64,000 bases of DNA. It comes from JAUVKA01 sp964465145. Lineage in GTDB: Bacteria > Bacteroidota > Bacteroidia > Bacteroidales > UBA12481. The notes beneath the pieces were generated by a model. That model saw nothing but the letters and a program-made list of their open reading frames with translations, ran no database searches and was not told the origin of the DNA. Of this stretch, positions 1 to 8,224 are shown piece after piece; positions within the stretch are counted from its first letter, which is position 1; every line of letters starts with the position of its first letter. Made by a program: the position numbers and the translations under genes. The stretch covers positions 1-64,000 of the forward strand of contig CAYXJR010000003.1 of the NCBI GenBank assembly GCA_964465145.1. The letters are read 5' to 3'.

Positions 1-24
1 ATATTTCAATAAAATCAAAAAATA

Positions 25-1245
25 ATGAAATCAAGACTATTTATTGCAGCAGCCATCTTTCTCTTTTCCCAGGCAATTATGGCCGAGTCGGGCGACTCAA
101 CCAGAGTTGCACCTTTTCACCTGAGTTTTATCACTCCCCTGGGGACCAACGGGCTCGAGTCGTGGAATACAACAAATAACTTCTCTGTGAACCTGTTTGC
201 CGGTTTTTCCGGAGGATTAAACGGGGTTGAGTTTGCAGGCTTTGCCAATGCCCTTAAGGGTGATATGAGAGGTATACAGATTGCAGGATTTTGCAACAAT
301 ACTTTTGGAGTGGCCGAGGGGGCTGAAATTGCAGGATTCTGGAATTATAACCATCGGGAAGTTAAGGGTTTTCAGGCATCCGGATTTGTTAATTTTGCCC
401 TCGGATACGTGAATGGTTTCCAGGCATCGGGATTTGCTAATTACGCAGACGGAGCATCCTTTGGGCAGTACAGCGGATTTGCCAACCTGAGTACCGGCGA
501 TGTTTCAGGTGTCCAGGCATCGGGATTTGCCAATATAAGTACCGGTGATGTCAAAGGAATACAAGGCTCCGGCTTTGCCAATCTGACTGCAGGGGATCAA
601 AAAGGAGTACAGGCCTCCGGCTTCACCAATATTGTTACCGGGGAAATGAAGGGAGTCCAGGCTTCAGGTTTCTTCAATTATACGAAGAAACTTAATGGAG
701 TGCAGGTTGGTGTTTTCAATTACGCAGATACAGTTGACAGCGGAATCCCAATTGGTGTATTCAGCTTTGTGAGAGACGGATATCTCGCTCTGGAGATTGG
801 TGGAAATGAAAGTTTATATGGAACCCTAAGCCTAAAAACAGGTGTAAAGAGATTTTATAATATAATCTCAGTTGGAGGCATGATCCGTCAGGACAGGCTT
901 ATGTGGGGATGGGGATATGGAGTTGGTACACAGCTGGCCCTGGCAAAGAGGGCTGATATGAGCCTGGAAGCCATGAGCTATCATCTTAATGAGGATGCAT
1001 GGTATACCGGACATATAAATCTGCTTAACAGGATGAACCTGACGGTCAGTTATGATGTTAACCAGATGTTCTCGGTTTATGCAGGCCCTGCCCTGAACAT
1101 CTGGGTCACTGATGCGGATTCTTCCGGAGACCCATACACTGAGGCCCCTGTTAGCAACTGGACTATTTATGAAAGGAGCCGGCATCATACTTTGGTGTCT
1201 GTTTATCCAGGTTTATCGGCAGGAATCAGGATTAGAATGGATTAG
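25..1245 (+). CDS. Secreted 16-residue repeat protein, LA_2272-like surface repeat family
   Basis: Residues 1-20 form a Sec signal peptide (hydrophobic core, AMA cleavage region), so the protein is exported and the start is supported. Residues about 67-239 are eleven tandem units of 15-16 residues of the form GVQASGFANxxTGDVK, with invariant G-F-x-N positions. The family with this repeat is known as LA_2272-type surface repeat proteins; its function is unknown. The regular hydrophobic/glycine spacing suggests a beta-solenoid (inference). Residues 240-406 lack the repeat, have alternating aromatic/hydrophobic stretches and could be an outer-membrane beta-barrel or barrel-like cap. It stands alone, with a likely terminator directly downstream. 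Confidence 0.75.
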   Translation: MKSRLFIAAAIFLFSQAIMAESGDSTRVAPFHLSFITPLGTNGLESWNTTNNFSVNLFAGFSGGLNGVEFAGFANALKGDMRGIQIAGFCNNTFGVAEGAEIAGFWNYNHREVKGFQASGFVNFALGYVNGFQASGFANYADGASFGQYSGFANLSTGDVSGVQASGFANISTGDVKGIQGSGFANLTAGDQKGVQASGFTNIVTGEMKGVQASGFFNYTKKLNGVQVGVFNYADTVDSGIPIGVFSFVRDGYLALEIGGNESLYGTLSLKTGVKRFYNIISVGGMIRQDRLMWGWGYGVGTQLALAKRADMSLEAMSYHLNEDAWYTGHINLLNRMNLTVSYDVNQMFSVYAGPALNIWVTDADSSGDPYTEAPVSNWTIYERSRHHTLVSVYPGLSAGIRIRMD

Positions 1246-1299
1246 ATTTTTTTCATAGATAATTGGGGAGGCTCAACCACCAATGATTTAGGTTTCGAG

Positions 1300-1329
1300 A
1301 AAAAGCCGGGCTCTTGTCCGGCTTTTCAT
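1300..1329 (+). terminator. Rho-independent-type terminator after the repeat protein
   Basis: AAAAGCCGG and CCGGCTTTT form a 9-bp perfect stem around an 8-base loop. It lies 55 bases after the stop codon of the repeat protein. The A and T arms make it usable on either strand. Confidence 0.75.
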
Positions 1330-1440
1330 TTGATGGGTGGGGCGGAGGTTTTACGGAATCATTTAAGGTAAGTGGTTTGAGAACGGCTTTTTTATCTACC
1401 TTTAAAAATCCAATCTATCTGCCAGTAATTAATAGTTATC

Positions 1441-2340
1441 ATGACAGCAATATCCACACAATCCCTCACCAAATACTACGGTAAATCAAGAGGAGTTATA
1501 GACCTGAATTTTAACGTTGAAGAGGGTGAAACTTATGGTTTCATCGGCCCGAACGGGGCCGGAAAATCCACCACAATAAGACTGTTTCTCAGCCTGTTGT
1601 TTCCTACCTCCGGGAAAGCCCAGATCTTCGGCCTGGATATAGTCCGCGAGGATAAAAAAATTAAGCAAATGGTTGGGTTCGTGCCCTCCGAAGTGAACTA
1701 TTATAATTACATGACCGTGAAGGAGATATTGGAGTATTCAGCCAGGTTTTATAAGGTGCCGCTTAATGGACATTTCAAAAACCTGGTGGAGATGTTGGAG
1801 ATCGACCTGCACAAAAAGTTTGAAGAACTATCCATGGGGAACAAGAAAAAAGTGGCGGTAGTTCAGGCTCTTCTCCACCAGCCTCGCTTACTCATCCTGG
1901 ATGAACCAACCAGTGGACTGGATCCTCTGATGCAAAGCCGCTTCTTTCAAATCATATCAGATGAAAATAAGAAGGGGACAACTGTTTTTTTCTCTTCCCA
2001 TATTCTTAGTGAGGTGGAAAAACTCTGCCACCGGGTGGCGATAATCAAGGAGGGAAAGATTATTCGTGAAGATAATATTGCCCATCTCAAAAGCACCCAA
2101 TTGTCAAGGGTTACCCTACACTGGTCAGGCGCGGTCAAGAGGATCTCTGTTCCAACCCCAGGTGTACTTGACAAACACGACACTATGGATGGGATGACCT
2201 TTCTGTTTGAGGGGGATCCCCGGCAACTACTCCACGATCTATCTGAACTACCCATTGGAAGAATCAGCATAGAAGAACCAGATTTGGAAGAAGTTTTCAT
2301 GCATTATTATGAAGATAAAAATGGGGAGGGCCAGTCATGA
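1441..2340 (+). CDS. ABC transporter ATP-binding protein
   Basis: Cytoplasmic ATPase subunit of an ABC-2 type exporter. Walker A is GPNGAGKST at about residues 37-45, the signature is a degenerate LSMGNKKKV near 135, Walker B is LLILDEPTSGLDP near 150, and the H-loop His is in FFSSHIL. The 299-residue length and the extended C-terminal domain after residue 210 match the CcmA/YxlF-like branch. The stop overlaps the start of the permease gene by 4 bases, so the two are translationally coupled. A near-consensus -7 element TACCTTTA lies at 1397-1404, 37 bases upstream. The substrate cannot be told from sequence. Confidence 0.93.
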   Translation: MTAISTQSLTKYYGKSRGVIDLNFNVEEGETYGFIGPNGAGKSTTIRLFLSLLFPTSGKAQIFGLDIVREDKKIKQMVGFVPSEVNYYNYMTVKEILEYSARFYKVPLNGHFKNLVEMLEIDLHKKFEELSMGNKKKVAVVQALLHQPRLLILDEPTSGLDPLMQSRFFQIISDENKKGTTVFFSSHILSEVEKLCHRVAIIKEGKIIREDNIAHLKSTQLSRVTLHWSGAVKRISVPTPGVLDKHDTMDGMTFLFEGDPRQLLHDLSELPIGRISIEEPDLEEVFMHYYEDKNGEGQS

Positions 2341-3143
2341 ATACCAACCTATTTAAAAAAGAACTGAGAAAAAATATGAAAGTTTTCTTAGTGATTGCCA
2401 TTGCTTTGACCGGATTTCTATCACTGACTCTGTCAATGTACTCGACAATGCAAGACAGTATGGCAACCGTTGCTGATCTTTATTCCAGCATGCCACAGGC
2501 TTTTCAGGATGCATTAAATTTTCAAGAGGGTCAATGGAGCCATGTATTGGGATTTTACGCAACTTATTTTGCGTATTATGGACCTATGATGACTGGGGCG
2601 TATGCCATTTATCTGGGTGCCAATATTTTGTCGCGCGAGGAGCAGCATCGTACAGCAGATTTTCTGCTTTCAAAACCTGTTACCCGAAACCATGTGATCA
2701 CCAGCAAGCTGGCCGTGCTGGCATTGTACATTACCATTGTTAACCTTGTTTTATGGATTAATGGAGTCATTTGGACAGGATTCATAGCCGGCTTTAACAA
2801 TACTTTTTCCCAAATCACAATTTTGCACTCCTACGGATTATTCATTTGTTATTTCTATGGTATCCTGGGTTTCTTTATCACAGTAATGATGAAACGCGCC
2901 AAAGCAATTATTGGCCCTGCAATCGGTATCGTATTGTTTTTGTACATGTTTGATATGATCCTGCGGATAACCACAAAGGCGCAATTCCTCCTGTACTTAA
3001 CGCCGTACAAGTATATTAATATTGATTTACTGGCATCTGATTACCACATGGAATGGTGGAGGATTGGTATCCTGGCTGGTGCTATTGGCATACTCATGGC
3101 TTTTAGCTATTTGTTTTATCGCAGGAAAGATATTTTGCTGTAA
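2337..3143 (+). CDS. ABC-2 type transporter permease
   Basis: Inner-membrane permease of 268 residues with about six hydrophobic helices: one near 15-35, a long periplasmic stretch to about 75, then helices near 80-105, 130-155, 170-190, 195-215 and 240-262. The motif SREEQHRTADFLLSKPVTR after the second helix is typical of ABC-2 permeases (NatB/YxlG-like) and contacts the ATPase. The start codon overlaps the ATPase stop (ATGA). Substrate unknown. Confidence 0.88.
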   Translation: MNTNLFKKELRKNMKVFLVIAIALTGFLSLTLSMYSTMQDSMATVADLYSSMPQAFQDALNFQEGQWSHVLGFYATYFAYYGPMMTGAYAIYLGANILSREEQHRTADFLLSKPVTRNHVITSKLAVLALYITIVNLVLWINGVIWTGFIAGFNNTFSQITILHSYGLFICYFYGILGFFITVMMKRAKAIIGPAIGIVLFLYMFDMILRITTKAQFLLYLTPYKYINIDLLASDYHMEWWRIGILAGAIGILMAFSYLFYRRKDILL

Positions 3144-3239
3144 ATAATTCAACAAATTATTTATTGATTGGTAATGAAAGAACAAATAGTAAATTTAGCC
3201 TTCGGGTAAAACTACACTGATTTAAACCAAACAATTCCT

Positions 3240-5345
3240 ATGCAAATCATTGGACTTCATATTATTGATTTTGCCCTTATTATTTTATTTATTCTGATAA
3301 TCCTTTGGCTGGGGAAAAGGGCATCAGACCAAACAAAAGACACCAACGATTTTTTTCTGGCGGGAAGGAAACTTGGCAAGTTTTATCAATTTTTTCTAAA
3401 CTTCGGTTGTTCAACAAATGCTGACCAGGCGGTAGCTGTATCCAGAGAAATTTACAGGCAGGGAATAGGTGGTATGTGGATACAATTCCTGGTCCTTTTC
3501 CTGACACCTTTTTACTGGTTTACAACTTTTCTGTTCCGCAGGGTGCGCCTAACCACTATTGGGGATTATTTCACTGAGCGGTTTAACAGCAAATTTCTTG
3601 GTGGCAGTTATGCTATATTCTTTCTGCTCCTCTCATTGCTGGGGGGTGGTGTAGGTTACATGGTTGCTGCCAAAACCATGATGGCTATGACGCCAAAACC
3701 CATTGAATTATGTACAGCTGAACAACAACAAAGTGTGACGGATTTCATAGAATATAAGTTAATACAGAGCGAACTGGATGAAGGACTGACTCCTGTTGAG
3801 GAGGAACGATACAACATATTGAATGAAAAAAATAAAAAGGGGGAACTACACTCTTTCTTTTCATATGTTAATCAAATATGGTTCTATTTCTTTTACGCAT
3901 TAATTGTGGGAATATATACAATGATGGGAGGATTCAGAGCGGCGGCCATAACCGATATAATACAGGGAATCCTGATCATCATATTCTCCTTAATACTGAT
4001 TCCGGTTGGGTTAATAAAGATCGGTGGATTCTCCGGCCTGCATGCTACGGTGCCAGATTATAAATTTGAATTATTTGGATCGGCTACAATGAGTGAATAT
4101 GCCTGGTACACCATTGCTGCTATGGCATTGGCCAACCTGGTTTCTATTGTGGCAGTTGCCACCGGTATGCCAACTGCAGGTTCGGCAAAAAATGAGATCA
4201 CAGCCCGAATTGGAATGATTGGGGGCATGTTCACCAAGAGGATTATTATGGTTTTCTGGGCCCTGGCAGGATTAATAGCTATTTCCATCTACGCCGGACA
4301 ACTGCATGATCCCGATCTGATATGGGGTTTCATGTCGAAAGACCTTCTTGTTCCTGGAGCTATAGGGCTGATGCTCATAGGAATACTGGCAGCTAATATG
4401 TCGACCCTTGACGCCAGCTCAGTTTCATATGCGGCTCTTTTTATCCGCAATATTTATAAACCATTTGTTCCCGATAAATCAGAAAAGCACTATATGGTGA
4501 TAGGAAGGATAATCATTGGCCTTACTCTATTGGGAGGTATTGGGGTTGCTTTGCTGGTGGACGATCTTTTGGAACTTTTTAAGTATATAATATCTCTCCC
4601 AGCGATTTTTGGCGCAGCCATATGGTTGGGTTTCTACTGGCGGCGGCTAACTAAATGGGCGGTGATTATTCAGGTATCCGTATGTCTGGTGATCTATGCC
4701 CTAATTCCTAACCTTTTTTCTTCGATTGATTCGATAACCAGGAATGGAAAAATGATTGCTGAAACAGCACCTAAAGAAATTGTGGTTATTACTGAAGCCC
4801 TGAATGAAGATGTGGAGGCAGGCCTGGCCAGCCGGGTGGGAGATCAGATTGAAAAACCCCATACAATCCAGCCGGTTGGTATATTCTTCGATCAGATCGT
4901 CAGAGAAGATACTGAAGATATGAGTTCAGCAAAGGTTGGTGTGGGAAGATTTCATGCAGAGATTTGGGTGCTTAGCTGGTTTGGAATTGATTTCTCACAA
5001 TGGTCAAAAGCCCAGTTGGTGGCCATAAGGTTTATTTTTGATGCCATTTTTCCGTTTGTCCTGCTATTTTTGCTATCTTTCTTTACCAAATCTATCCCCA
5101 AAGTTCTTCTAGACCGATTTTTTACCAAGATGCACACGCCTGTTCAGGTTGATGAGGAGCAGGAGAAAATAGCCTTAGAAGCCGGGTATGAAAATCCTGG
5201 GAAATTCGAAACGGAAAAGATGTTCCCGCATTCTCAATGGGAATTCCGAAAATGGAAGAAGATTGACACTTTCGGATTTGGCTTGAGCTGGGTCCTGGTG
5301 GGGGTTGTGATATTTCTTTTGTGGTTGGTAACTACAATCAGATAA
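3240..5345 (+). CDS. Sodium:solute symporter (SSS family)
   Basis: Inner-membrane sodium-coupled importer, 701 residues with about 13-14 predicted helices. The N-terminal DFFLAGRKLGKFYQF segment and the conserved GMPTAGSAKNE and NMSTLDASSVSYAALF regions are typical of SSS transporters. Two hydrophilic insertions stand out, at about 155-205 and 505-565, making it longer than the usual 500-600 residues; the second is a large loop before the last helices. It is the first gene of the tightly spaced catabolic run (the next start is at the following base), so it probably imports the monomer or oligomer processed by that run (inference). A near-consensus -7 box TAAATTTA lies about 50 bases upstream. 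Confidence 0.92.
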   Translation: MQIIGLHIIDFALIILFILIILWLGKRASDQTKDTNDFFLAGRKLGKFYQFFLNFGCSTNADQAVAVSREIYRQGIGGMWIQFLVLFLTPFYWFTTFLFRRVRLTTIGDYFTERFNSKFLGGSYAIFFLLLSLLGGGVGYMVAAKTMMAMTPKPIELCTAEQQQSVTDFIEYKLIQSELDEGLTPVEEERYNILNEKNKKGELHSFFSYVNQIWFYFFYALIVGIYTMMGGFRAAAITDIIQGILIIIFSLILIPVGLIKIGGFSGLHATVPDYKFELFGSATMSEYAWYTIAAMALANLVSIVAVATGMPTAGSAKNEITARIGMIGGMFTKRIIMVFWALAGLIAISIYAGQLHDPDLIWGFMSKDLLVPGAIGLMLIGILAANMSTLDASSVSYAALFIRNIYKPFVPDKSEKHYMVIGRIIIGLTLLGGIGVALLVDDLLELFKYIISLPAIFGAAIWLGFYWRRLTKWAVIIQVSVCLVIYALIPNLFSSIDSITRNGKMIAETAPKEIVVITEALNEDVEAGLASRVGDQIEKPHTIQPVGIFFDQIVREDTEDMSSAKVGVGRFHAEIWVLSWFGIDFSQWSKAQLVAIRFIFDAIFPFVLLFLLSFFTKSIPKVLLDRFFTKMHTPVQVDEEQEKIALEAGYENPGKFETEKMFPHSQWEFRKWKKIDTFGFGLSWVLVGVVIFLLWLVTTIR

Positions 5346-6929
5346 ATGATGAACGACTGTTTCATACGCACTGGTAAACCAGAATTTGATGAACTGATCC
5401 CAAAAGTCAAGTCATTTCTTGAGCAGGATCTACTTGAACTTGAAATTGATGGCCAGCAAATCAGAGGATATAGATCCCCGGACACTCCTTCTGTTTGGAT
5501 CAGAGATTATTCAGATATGCTGCGTGGAGTTCGTTATTTTGAGGAGGACTTAAAAAGCACCATCGAGCATTTTGCTGATACTCAGTCGGCCAATGGTAGG
5601 ATCTTCGATTATTTCACTACTTTCCCTGAAAAATTGCCCTGCGAGAAAGAAAACTGGGCCAAATATGTGAGAGTCCCAGTTGAAGCAGATGTTGAGTACA
5701 GGTTCATCAAGGCTGCATTTCTATCCTGGCAGGCTCATGGTGATGATAACTGGATTAAATCTCTTCTTCCAAATATGGATGAGGCTATCGGGTATGCTTT
5801 GAATCATCCTCAACGATTTGATCCTGTTAGTCAACTGGTTAAAAGGCCGTACACCATTGACACATGGGATTTTGCCTATACTGCAGGGAAACACGAATGG
5901 CTTCAATTCCAAATAGACAAAAATACTTTTTGGGGAATCTTTCATGGGGATATCAGTGGTTATTACGAAGCATTAAATATCCTGGCATATTTAGCAGAAT
6001 ATTTTGGTGATCCTGCCAAAGCCGGGCAATATTATACAGTAGCAGAAATGCTGAAATCCAAAGGCAACAAGATTTGCTGGAACGGATCCTATTACACTCA
6101 TTTTGTAAAGCTCAATCCTTGTGAAATAGAAGGTGTTGATGAAAGCCGACAACTGAGTATGAGTAATCCTATGGCCATTAATCGTGGTATGACTACTTTA
6201 GAACAGGCACAGTCAATCCTGAAAGAATTCCAGGACAGGAAAAATCAGCATAAAGATATTTTTGCGGAATGGTATTCTATTGACCCTCCTTTCCCTGATG
6301 GGATATTCGGAGATGATAAACTCCTGGGAGGGGCATATATCAATGGAGGGATTTTCCCACTTACCGGAGGAGAACTGGCCAAGGCAGCGTTCGAAAATGG
6401 TTTTGAGTCCTATGGGGTGGATATCCTTAAAAGATACTATCAATTGATCTGTCAGCATAATGGAAGCTGGCTGTGGTATTTTCCCGACGGGTCGCCATCA
6501 ACGGCAGAAGCCAGTACCAGTCCAGAAGCTACCTCAACCGATGGATGGGGTTCAACAGCTATGCTGCATGCCCTGATTAGCGGTCTGGCAGGTATTGAAG
6601 ATCAGTCAAAACAATTCAAAAATATCCGTCTTGCTCCCAGGTGGTTGGCTGCGGATACTATGCATGCTCATGTAAAACTTAACTATCCAAGTTCGTCGGC
6701 TAGTTTCGAATATGAATACCAATTTTTTCCAGAAAGCATAAATCTGGAGGTAAAAAGTCTTGATTCTTTGACTACAATTCATCTTCTGTTGCCCAGGGAT
6801 GCCTTGGTAACAAAAGTGGAGATCAATGGTGAACAGGTGAGCTATACACATGAAGCAATTGGAGAGAGTAAATACGCCAATTTCACAACTCATATCATTA
6901 ATCGCACCTCGATAGAAGTACACTTTTAA
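5346..6929 (+). CDS. Six-hairpin (alpha/alpha)6 glycosidase-like protein
   Basis: 527 residues with no signal peptide, so cytoplasmic. Residues about 60-430 show the helical, Trp/Asp-rich pattern of six-hairpin glycosidases (GH78, GH65, GDE-C type folds): VWIRDYSDMLRG at 49-60, RPYTIDTWDFAY near 166 and GGIFPLTGGELAKAAF near 337. The C-terminal 110 residues form a beta-sandwich-like tail starting at IRLAPRW, as in GH78 enzymes. The family cannot be fixed by eye; alpha-L-rhamnosidase-like or debranching-like are both possible. It follows the symporter stop directly, which suggests it acts on the imported glycoside. Confidence 0.6.
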   Translation: MMNDCFIRTGKPEFDELIPKVKSFLEQDLLELEIDGQQIRGYRSPDTPSVWIRDYSDMLRGVRYFEEDLKSTIEHFADTQSANGRIFDYFTTFPEKLPCEKENWAKYVRVPVEADVEYRFIKAAFLSWQAHGDDNWIKSLLPNMDEAIGYALNHPQRFDPVSQLVKRPYTIDTWDFAYTAGKHEWLQFQIDKNTFWGIFHGDISGYYEALNILAYLAEYFGDPAKAGQYYTVAEMLKSKGNKICWNGSYYTHFVKLNPCEIEGVDESRQLSMSNPMAINRGMTTLEQAQSILKEFQDRKNQHKDIFAEWYSIDPPFPDGIFGDDKLLGGAYINGGIFPLTGGELAKAAFENGFESYGVDILKRYYQLICQHNGSWLWYFPDGSPSTAEASTSPEATSTDGWGSTAMLHALISGLAGIEDQSKQFKNIRLAPRWLAADTMHAHVKLNYPSSSASFEYEYQFFPESINLEVKSLDSLTTIHLLLPRDALVTKVEINGEQVSYTHEAIGESKYANFTTHIINRTSIEVHF

Positions 6930-6931
6930 CC

Positions 6932-8221
6932 ATGAAAAGAACTAAATTTCTACAAAACCTTGGATTATTATCAGGAGGTCTCGTTATGGGACCAATTGCC
7001 AAATTATATGGATTGGATTCTCCATTCTCACAGGCATTGAAACAAAGCAACAATGATGATGATTTCTGGAGGATAATAAGGGAACAGTTTGTTTTTCCTG
7101 ATGATTATATCTACATGAATACGGGCGGCATAGGAGCCTTACCGAGCCTGGTTATTAACAAGGTGACTACCAGTTTGAATGAACAGGAACGCTATCCCAG
7201 GCCAGGTCACAGTGAGGATAGCTGGATTAATATCAAAAAGACCTGTGCTCCATTTTTTGGCCCTGAATGCAAGGTGAAGGAGTTAGCTTTGAACAGTTGT
7301 GCAACTGAGGGGATCAACATCATACTGAATGGAATTGGATTAAAAAATGGAGATGAAATTATCACATCTACCCATGAACATCCCGCTTTGCATGTGCCCT
7401 TGCTCAACCATCACAGGATGAATCAGGTGAATATAAAAACCTTTGATCCTGATATGCTTTCTGCAGATGGGAATATTGACAGGATTTCCCGGTTGATTAC
7501 TCGTAAGACCAGAATGATTTTTATTTCACATGTTACCTGTACAACTGGTCAGGTTTTTCCAATTAGGGAAATTGGTGAATTGGCCAGGCGGAAGGGAATC
7601 ATCCTTGCGGTCGACGGAGCCCAGGCACCCGGAAGCATGGAAATCAACCTGAGGGAACTTAATGTTGACTATTATGCCTGCAGCGGTCATAAATGGATGC
7701 TCGGGCCCAAACGTACCGGTATTTTATATGTCCCATCCGAAAATCTTGATTTCCTGCAACCTACCACTGTTGGGGCATACTCCGATGGTGGGTACGATAT
7801 TTCCAACATGAGTTTAACCCTTCAGGATTCGGCTCAGCGCTTCGAATTTGGGACACAAAATGAGCCCCTCTTTTTAGGCCTTGGGGCAGGTGCCCAATTT
7901 GTTCAGACCATTGGATTGGAGAAGGTACAGGCACACAATCGGGAATTGGCCGAGGCATTTTATGAGGGGCTCTCCGGGATTAAGGGTGTTGAAATTCTAT
8001 CACCTCAGGAGAAGGAATTTCGCTCATCTATGATTTCCTTTAGGATACAAGGCCATCAGGCACAGAAAATATCTAATTTTCTTGGGTCAGGTAAAGCTAT
8101 CAGGGTTAGAGTAGTAACTGAGGCAGGTCTTAATGGAGTAAGGGTTTCATTTCATTTATATAATCAGAGATTTGAAGTGGACAGTATCATAAATAAAATT
8201 ACTGACTTTACTAAACAATAG
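6932..8221 (+). CDS. Class V aminotransferase-fold PLP enzyme with export-like leader
   Basis: 429-residue PLP-dependent protein of the class V (isopenicillin N epimerase / cysteine desulfurase) superfamily. The PLP lysine is in YACSGHKWMLGPKRTG near residue 253, the cofactor Asp is in LAVDGAQAPGS near 228, and an EHPALHVP segment lies near 150. Residues 1-28 (MKRTKFLQNLGLLSGGLVMG) resemble a Tat-type leader but carry KR instead of RR, so export is uncertain. It sits 2 bases after the glycosidase-like gene and 3 bases before the next, so it is firmly in this operon. A PLP enzyme is unusual in a sugar cluster; it may be an eliminase or epimerase rather than a transaminase (inference). Confidence 0.8.
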   Translation: MKRTKFLQNLGLLSGGLVMGPIAKLYGLDSPFSQALKQSNNDDDFWRIIREQFVFPDDYIYMNTGGIGALPSLVINKVTTSLNEQERYPRPGHSEDSWINIKKTCAPFFGPECKVKELALNSCATEGINIILNGIGLKNGDEIITSTHEHPALHVPLLNHHRMNQVNIKTFDPDMLSADGNIDRISRLITRKTRMIFISHVTCTTGQVFPIREIGELARRKGIILAVDGAQAPGSMEINLRELNVDYYACSGHKWMLGPKRTGILYVPSENLDFLQPTTVGAYSDGGYDISNMSLTLQDSAQRFEFGTQNEPLFLGLGAGAQFVQTIGLEKVQAHNRELAEAFYEGLSGIKGVEILSPQEKEFRSSMISFRIQGHQAQKISNFLGSGKAIRVRVVTEAGLNGVRVSFHLYNQRFEVDSIINKITDFTKQ

Positions 8222-8224
8222 ATC

